Shown piece after piece: positions 6,131 through 10,287 of a stretch of 10,287 nucleotides of DNA. Each line of letters opens with the position of its first letter. Within the stretch, counting starts at the first letter, position 1. Source of the stretch: Acidobacteriota bacterium (lineage in GTDB: Bacteria > Acidobacteriota > Thermoanaerobaculia > Multivoradales > JAHEKO01); contig JAOTUP010000033.1 in the NCBI GenBank assembly GCA_029863825.1, positions 1 to 10,287 of the forward strand, in the 5' to 3' direction. The notes under the pieces are model-generated. The model worked only from the letters and a program-made list of their open reading frames with translations. It had not been told where the DNA came from and made no database searches. The translations under genes were made by a program, and so were the position numbers.

Positions 6131-7177
6131 ATGCCGAGACCTCCCCGGAAAGCACCTCGCGGACAACGCGACATGAGCCTTTCTGTGCACGAGTGGCGCT
6201 TCGAGGTCGGCTCACCCGATCACGGCAATCGTCTCGATACGTTCCTCGCTCGGCATCTCGACTGGCGCTCGCGCAACCGCATCCAGGACGCGATTCGCAA
6301 AAACTGCGTACGGATCCTTTCGCACAAGGACCCGCAGCAGGCATTGATCGGCCAGCTCAAAGCGGGACTCAAGCTGCGCTGTGGCCAGGAGGTCGTCGTA
6401 CGCCTGCCGGCACCGCACGCCGAGCCGGAGGCCGGCAGTCGACGCTGGGAGCCCGAGCAGATCCCGATTGTCTTCGACGACGATCACCTTCTGGCGGTCA
6501 ACAAGCCGCCGCATATCAATGTCTATCCGTCGCGTCGCCATCGCGCCGGCTCGCTCATCGAGCTCGTCCATGAAGCTCATCGCCGGCGTTACGGTTCCAC
6601 CCACTATGCGCCGACGCTGTGCCATCGGCTGGATCGCGAGACCAGCGGCCTGGTTCTCTTCGCCAAGAGCCGATCGGCACGCGCCGAGATTTCCCGCCAA
6701 CTCGAGGAACGGAAAGTCGAAAAAACGTATTTGGCGCTCGTGGTGGGAGAGATGCCAGAGCGCGAGGGTCGAATCGACCTTCCCCTCGGTCGTGACGAAA
6801 CCTCGGCCGTCGAGATCAAGTCGGTTGTCACCGAAAGCGGGCAGCCCGCAACGACGCGATGGAGGATTGCCCGCCTGCTTGCGGAGCACACCGTGCTGGA
6901 GCTCTTCCCTGAAACCGGCCGCCAGCACCAACTTCGGGCGCACTGCGCCGCCACCGGTCACCCGATCGTCGGCGACAAGCTCTATCTCGGGGGCGATGAG
7001 CTGTTTCTGAGAAGTCTCGACGGTCCCTTGTCGGATGAAGACATCGCGTCGCTGGGACTCGACCGCCAGGCTCTCCATGCGTGGCGGATGTCCTTCAGCC
7101 ATCCGGCAACGAGCGCACCGGTGACTCTCGAGGCTCCCTTGTGGCCCGACATGGCGGATCTCATCTCGAGCGGCTAG
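6131..7177 (+). CDS. RluA-family RNA pseudouridine synthase
   Basis: This 348-residue enzyme is expected to convert specific uridines in rRNA or tRNA to pseudouridine in the cytoplasm. An S4-like RNA-binding region covers about residues 34-92 (starting NRLDTFLARHLDW), followed by the catalytic domain. The signature is CHRLDRETSGLVLFAK, with Asp168 as the catalytic residue. Other family blocks are DDHLLAVNKPPHINVYPS (117-134), KTYLALVVGEMPEREG and ETGRQHQLRAHCAATGHPIVGDKLY. The S4 domain places it nearer RluC/RluD than RluA itself, but the modified site cannot be assigned. The start is uncertain: ATG 6131 fits a nearby -10 box, ATG 6173 would drop a basic 14-residue head, and neither has a clear Shine-Dalgarno. 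It is convergent with the M64 peptidase gene. Confidence 0.93.
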   Translation: MPRPPRKAPRGQRDMSLSVHEWRFEVGSPDHGNRLDTFLARHLDWRSRNRIQDAIRKNCVRILSHKDPQQALIGQLKAGLKLRCGQEVVVRLPAPHAEPEAGSRRWEPEQIPIVFDDDHLLAVNKPPHINVYPSRRHRAGSLIELVHEAHRRRYGSTHYAPTLCHRLDRETSGLVLFAKSRSARAEISRQLEERKVEKTYLALVVGEMPEREGRIDLPLGRDETSAVEIKSVVTESGQPATTRWRIARLLAEHTVLELFPETGRQHQLRAHCAATGHPIVGDKLYLGGDELFLRSLDGPLSDEDIASLGLDRQALHAWRMSFSHPATSAPVTLEAPLWPDMADLISSG

Positions 7178-7203
7178 ACACGTCTCTTTTATCCATGCAA
7201 GAA

Positions 7204-7259
7204 GCTTGCGGTCAAACTCTGCCCGATCGGGACAGCCCGAAGCGACGAGGGCCGCAAGC
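7204..7259. other. Structured intergenic inverted repeat between convergent genes
   Basis: GCTTGCGG (7204-7211) pairs perfectly with CCGCAAGC (7252-7259), extendable by a G-U and a C-G pair. The enclosed loop contains a 10-bp palindrome, CCCGATCGGG (7222-7231), and an alternative hairpin TCGGG-ACAG-CCCGA (7227-7240). A further CCCG/CGGG pairing lies at 7263-7279. The gap of about 150 bp sits between two convergent genes, so a two-way terminator is the simplest reading. No U-tract adjoins the stems, and I matched no known RNA family. A small RNA is possible but unsupported. Confidence 0.4.
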
Positions 7260-7325
7260 GGACCCGTAGTAATTCCGGGACCCGAGGAAACAGGCCGTTC
7301 CGAGATAGCGAGCGATCGCCGGAAG

Positions 7326-8753
7326 CTATTGCGTGTAGAGATCGATCACCCGCTCGATAGCCCGGCTACACACCGGACAAAATCCCACCTCGTCGCGCGT
7401 AAACATGATGCAGTCGGCGCTCGGCCGGTAAAGCCCCTTGGCCTGATAACTCGCCCCCTCGAAGGCGCCGACCATGCCGGCATACTTCTCCGCCCCGAGT
7501 CGCGCCGTCATCGCCTCGCGCTCCTCGATGAAGAGCTTTTCGACTTCCTTCTCCGGCGCGCCGTCCTTGCGCAGTTGCCGGCGCCGGTCCTGGATCTCAC
7601 GCGACGCTTCCTCGTAGCTCGCCTTTTCCCACGGCGTGGGAAGCGGCGTGCCCTCCGCAACCAGATCACGCCATTTCAAGCGCGCAGGGTCCGCGAGCGC
7701 CGTGATGTTCGGCTCCACCGGCTCGGCCAGCGCACCCTGGAAATCCTCGTAGGCGACATCAGACGTGAAGTACTCGTCACCCAGGCCGGCGAAGGAGTGC
7801 CCGAATTCGTGCACCATGAGATAGGGAGCGAAGGCCGAGTCGACAGCTGCGGTCGCATACAGCCGGTAGATGCCGCCGCCGCCGTACTTCTCACTATTGA
7901 CGAGGATGATCACGAAATCGTAGGGCGCCGACGCAGCGACATCACGCCAGGCGCGGTCGTCGAGCGTGAGCACGTAGCGCTCCGAATCAAGCGAGTTGTA
8001 GCTGGCGCCAAGTGGGGAATTGCGAAATAAGGCGGAGCGGGGCCGCGAGATGCCGGACTCTGGTGCCGGCGTGTCGATGGCCCAGACATTGAAGTCGGAC
8101 TTCCGAGACGCAAACGGCTCGTGGGCGAAAAGGTGACCGGCCATGCGCTCGACATCGGCACGGTACTTCTCCATCTCGTCGCCGGTGTAGCCGTCACCGA
8201 GGATCAGCAGGTCGACCGCGGCCGACGGATCGCCGTTGGTGAAGACCGACCAGACGTCACGGTCCGGCACTGCCGCCCGATGGACATGGCGCGACGCAGG
8301 ATCGACCGTCGTCTGCCAGATCTCGACGAAGCTCTGAGCCGCAGCGCGTTTTCGCAGCCGCACCTGAATCGGTTTCCTCGGCTCGGGAAAACGAATCGCT
8401 TCGGGAATCGTCTTCATCTCTCCCCTCGCCGCCGGACCGGTCGTCTCCCATTCACCGTAGATCGAGGCAAAGCCGCGTGAATAGAGCACTGCCTGGCTGT
8501 CGAGGTCGACGATCTCGACAAAGTACTTGCCGAGGTTCGTCCGATCCAGAAGCCGAGTACGGCTTCCCGGCCATGGGCCTTCGATCCGCACCTGGTCCAG
8601 CGTCACGATCTCGGTGTCGGCGTTGCCGGTGTGAAAGAAGTCGAGACGCATGGTGGCGCCGGTGAAGTCGGCGTCGAAGTCGGCTGCCGATGCGCCGGTA
8701 CAGAGAACAGAGAGCAGGAGTGAAAAGAGCACAGGGATTCGGTTCTTGATCAT
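7326..8753 (-). CDS. Secreted M64 (IgA peptidase-like) zinc metallopeptidase
   Basis: This 475-residue exported peptidase belongs to the M64 family, whose founding member cuts immunoglobulin A; relatives in free-living bacteria have unknown substrates. A signal peptide covers 1-23 (IKNRIPVLFSLLLSVLCTGASA). The N-terminal half fits the M64 N-terminal beta domain, and the catalytic domain opens at about 181 (DLLILGDGYTGDEM). The zinc motif is HEFGHSFAGLGDEY: His315, Glu316 and His319, with Asp326 a likely third ligand. The C-terminus keeps the family's cysteine block (Cys448, then FCPVC at Cys459 and Cys462). A charged helical insert lies at about 385-430. ATG 8753 is chosen over an upstream one at 8798 because the signal peptide starts there. 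No Shine-Dalgarno is seen; TAGAAT is eight bases upstream. It is monocistronic. Confidence 0.92.
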   Translation of the reverse strand: MIKNRIPVLFSLLLSVLCTGASAADFDADFTGATMRLDFFHTGNADTEIVTLDQVRIEGPWPGSRTRLLDRTNLGKYFVEIVDLDSQAVLYSRGFASIYGEWETTGPAARGEMKTIPEAIRFPEPRKPIQVRLRKRAAAQSFVEIWQTTVDPASRHVHRAAVPDRDVWSVFTNGDPSAAVDLLILGDGYTGDEMEKYRADVERMAGHLFAHEPFASRKSDFNVWAIDTPAPESGISRPRSALFRNSPLGASYNSLDSERYVLTLDDRAWRDVAASAPYDFVIILVNSEKYGGGGIYRLYATAAVDSAFAPYLMVHEFGHSFAGLGDEYFTSDVAYEDFQGALAEPVEPNITALADPARLKWRDLVAEGTPLPTPWEKASYEEASREIQDRRRQLRKDGAPEKEVEKLFIEEREAMTARLGAEKYAGMVGAFEGASYQAKGLYRPSADCIMFTRDEVGFCPVCSRAIERVIDLYTQ

Positions 8754-8761
8754 GACGAGAG

Positions 8762-8767
8762 ATTCTA
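8762..8767 (-). promoter_or_regulatory. Putative -10 box (TAGAAT) eight bases before the M64 peptidase ATG
   Basis: The minus strand reads TAGAAT, then eight bases, then the ATG at 8753. This predicts a leader of zero to two nucleotides and supports the choice of 8753 over the in-frame ATG at 8798, which would lie upstream of the box. The gap contains no Shine-Dalgarno. No -35 was recognised. Confidence 0.5.
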
Positions 8768-9010
8768 TCGGGCGCGCGGAAACCGGACTCGTCACCAACG
8801 CCCTTCAGGGGGGCATGAGGGCGTCCCAAGAAGTCGCAACCCAAGAACCCGAGGCACAGTGGGCGCCAGGCCACGTTGGGATTCGATCGATATCACGGGG
8901 ATCTGCGTTGGAATCAAGAAAGCCCAGACCGACCCTTCATTCCTGAGGGTCCCACCCGCTCACGCCCTCGAGCCCGCCCGACAGTCATGTCCGAAAACGG
9001 CCAGACAAGT

Positions 9011-9022
9011 CCCTCCGGAGGG
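9011..9022. promoter_or_regulatory. Perfect 12-bp palindrome in the promoter of the repair gene
   Basis: CCCTCCGGAGGG is a perfect palindrome lying between a possible -35 (CAGACA, 9002-9007, 4 of 6 bases) and -10 (TAGATT, 9025-9030). A dyad in the promoter spacer is a typical place for an operator. The regulator is unknown. Confidence 0.35.
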
Positions 9023-9024
9023 TG

Positions 9025-9030
9025 TAGATT
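9025..9030 (+). promoter_or_regulatory. Putative -10 box (TAGATT) for the Ada-AlkA gene
   Basis: TAGATT lies 17 bases after CAGACA (9002-9007), a proper spacing for a housekeeping promoter. It is 25 bases before the ATG at 9056, leaving a leader of about 19 nt with a weak purine-rich site (GAGGACGGAA, 9041-9050). Confidence 0.45.
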
Positions 9031-9055
9031 CATCCTCGACGAGGACGGAATCTTT

Positions 9056-10287
9056 ATGCAGCTCGATCCCACAACGTGTGAAAAAGCACGACTTTCGCGT
9101 GACGCCCGCTTCGACGGGCGCTTCTTCGTCGGCGTGGTGACGACGGGCATCTATTGCCGACCGATTTGCCCGGCACCACCGCCCAGGAGCCGGAATGTCC
9201 GCTTCTTTCCGACCGCCGCAGCCGCCTCTCACGCCGGGCTACGACCCTGCCTACGCTGCCGCCCCGAGGCATCCCCCGGGACACCTGCCTGGTTGGGCAC
9301 GTCAGACACCGTTTCAAGAGCTCTCGCTCTTATCGAGTCCGGTGCTCTCGATGAAGGACGAGTCGACGAGCTTGCTCAGCGGCTCGACGTCACACCCAGG
9401 CATCTTTCGCGGCTCTTTCGCGAGCATCTCGGAGCACCCCCGGTCGCCATCGCCCAAACCAGGCGCCTGCTGTTCGCCAAGAAACTGATCAACGAGACCA
9501 AACTCTCAATGGCCGACATCGCGTTCTCCGCCGGTTTCGGCAGTATTCGACGGTTCAACGCGGTGTTCAGGGCGACATACGGACGCCAGCCGAGCGCTCT
9601 CAGGCGGGCAGCACCGCTCGAGCATGCCACAGCAACGGCTCCGAGGCCGGGAAGGGGCCTGGTGCTCGAGCTCCCCTATCGCGCGCCATTCGATTGGCGC
9701 GGGCTCGTCGACTTCCTGGCGCCGCGCGCCATCCCGGGCGTTGAAGTCGTCACCGCGGAAAGCTATCAACGGAGTATTTGCCTGTGCGGTGTCACCGGGC
9801 TCATTGACGTGCGGCCGCGTAGCGACGCGTCATGCCTGGATCTGGTCGTGCGCTTCCCCGACCATCGACGACTCCTCCAGATCGTCAGCAGAGTGCGACG
9901 CCTCTTCGACCTCGGAGCAGATCCCGTCGAGATCTCTTCCGCTCTCGCCAGCGATCGACTCCTGAGGCAGCGCGTCCGGGCCCGACCTGGACTGCGAGTG
10001 CCTGGCGCCTGGGACGGATTCGAGCTGGCGGTACGAGCCATCCTCGGACAGCAAGTGACGGTCACAGGGGCGACAACGCTGGCCGGACGACTGGTGGAGA
10101 CGTTCGGCATTCCTTTCGAGAAGACCGGCGTCGATGGCCTCGAGGCCGTGTTCCCACTGCCAGAGTGCCTCGCTGACGCAGAGATCGAATCGATCGGCCT
10201 GCCGAAGACGCGAGCCGCTGCGATCCGCCGCCTGGCCACGGCCGTCGCCGACGACTCGTTGACGTTCGAGCCTCTCAGCGGCATCGA
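9056..10287 (+). CDS. alkA: Ada-AraC-AlkA fusion: methyl-sensing regulator and 3-methyladenine DNA glycosylase (3' partial)
   Basis: The frame stays open for 410 codons and runs off the window. Residues 1-72 form the Ada zinc domain with all four cysteines: Cys34, Cys38 (GIYCRPIC), Cys65 and Cys68 (RPCLRCRPE). By analogy with E. coli Ada, Cys34 would take a methyl group from DNA phosphotriesters. An AraC-type DNA-binding domain follows at about 84-184 (LAQRLDVTPRHLSRLFREHL and MADIAFSAGFGSIRRFNAVFR). Then come an AlkA N-terminal domain (about 200-312) and the start of the helix-hairpin-helix glycosylase (GAWDGFELAVRAILGQQVTVTGATTLAGRL, from 318). The catalytic Asp and hairpin lie beyond the window. 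The start matches the family's usual opening, MxLDPxxC. It probably senses alkylation, activates transcription and excises alkylated purines. There is room for neither stop nor O6-methyltransferase domain in what is visible. Confidence 0.93.
   Translation, partial: MQLDPTTCEKARLSRDARFDGRFFVGVVTTGIYCRPICPAPPPRSRNVRFFPTAAAASHAGLRPCLRCRPEASPGTPAWLGTSDTVSRALALIESGALDEGRVDELAQRLDVTPRHLSRLFREHLGAPPVAIAQTRRLLFAKKLINETKLSMADIAFSAGFGSIRRFNAVFRATYGRQPSALRRAAPLEHATATAPRPGRGLVLELPYRAPFDWRGLVDFLAPRAIPGVEVVTAESYQRSICLCGVTGLIDVRPRSDASCLDLVVRFPDHRRLLQIVSRVRRLFDLGADPVEISSALASDRLLRQRVRARPGLRVPGAWDGFELAVRAILGQQVTVTGATTLAGRLVETFGIPFEKTGVDGLEAVFPLPECLADAEIESIGLPKTRAAAIRRLATAVADDSLTFEPLSGI

Larger units (their letters stand above)
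8754..9055. other. Divergent intergenic region of about 300 bp with two small hairpins
   Basis: I see no convincing gene here. It contains the M64 promoter at its left end and the promoter of the repair gene at its right end. Two inverted repeats lie between: ACGCCCT/AGGGCGT (8798-8824, 13-base loop) and GACCCT/AGGGTC (8931-8951, 9-base loop). Neither is followed by a T-tract. The remaining sequence shows nothing recognisable. Confidence 0.4.

Noticed and set aside
6212..7102. 296-codon minus-strand open frame opposite the RluA-family gene
   Set aside because: Antisense shadow of a gene with complete catalytic motifs; no initiation signal or domain.
7204..7225. T-loop-like string GGTCAAACTC suggesting a tRNA
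   Set aside because: No anticodon arm, D-arm or acceptor stem can be built around it.
7206..8030. 274-codon plus-strand open frame opposite the M64 peptidase
   Set aside because: Antisense shadow; no domain and no start signal, while the other strand encodes the intact HEFGH enzyme.
9766..10284. 172-codon minus-strand open frame at the window end
   Set aside because: Arg/Ser-rich antisense shadow of the AlkA domains, which run uninterrupted on the plus strand.
1..10287. CRISPR array, phage genes, rRNA, complete insertion sequence
   Set aside because: No regularly spaced direct repeats, capsid/integrase genes, rRNA-like stretches or transposase frame were found on either strand.

Overview
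The window is high-GC bacterial chromosome with tightly packed single genes on both strands. There is no phage, CRISPR array, rRNA or complete insertion sequence. The gene set is a YihG-type acyltransferase, a Tat-exported molybdenum hydroxylase, an agmatinase-family enzyme, an exported M64 peptidase and an Ada/AlkA fusion, with one REP/REPIN-like palindrome. This would fit Acidobacteriota or another high-GC soil or marine phylum. No marker gene is present, so that assignment is an inference of low certainty.

Layout. At 50-946 (-) lies an inner-membrane lysophospholipid acyltransferase. It is divergent from 1023-1550 (+), an exported coiled-coil protein of unknown function, which ends at a perfect hairpin (1555-1576). 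At 1699-4354 (+) is a two-gene operon for a xanthine-oxidase-family molybdenum hydroxylase: a [2Fe-2S] small subunit, then a Tat-signal large subunit. A 108-bp palindromic element (4359-4466) lies between this operon and the convergent agmatinase-like gene (4451-5335, -), and it supplies the last codons and stop of that gene. Divergent from the agmatinase is a 63-residue glycine-zipper micro-protein (5402-5593, +, GTG start), whose end overlaps a convergent NUDIX hydrolase (5577-6071, -). The NUDIX gene is divergent from an RluA-family pseudouridine synthase (6131-7177, +). A structured gap of about 150 bp separates that from the convergent secreted M64 metallopeptidase (7326-8753, -). A gap of about 300 bp then precedes an Ada-AraC-AlkA repair protein (9056 to the window end, +, truncated by the window).

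Apart from the molybdenum hydroxylase pair, the genes do not form a pathway; they look like independent housekeeping or envelope units, each with its own promoter. The clearest cross-cutting signal is promoter architecture. A TAGANT hexamer (a -10-like box) stands upstream of seven genes. Where a Shine-Dalgarno-like sequence is present, the box lies about 25-43 nt before the start codon. Where none is visible (agmatinase, NUDIX, RluA, M64), it lies only 7-9 nt before the start. The glycine-zipper gene shows the same layout with TATACT 6 nt before GTG. This predicts leaderless or nearly leaderless mRNAs for about half of the genes here.
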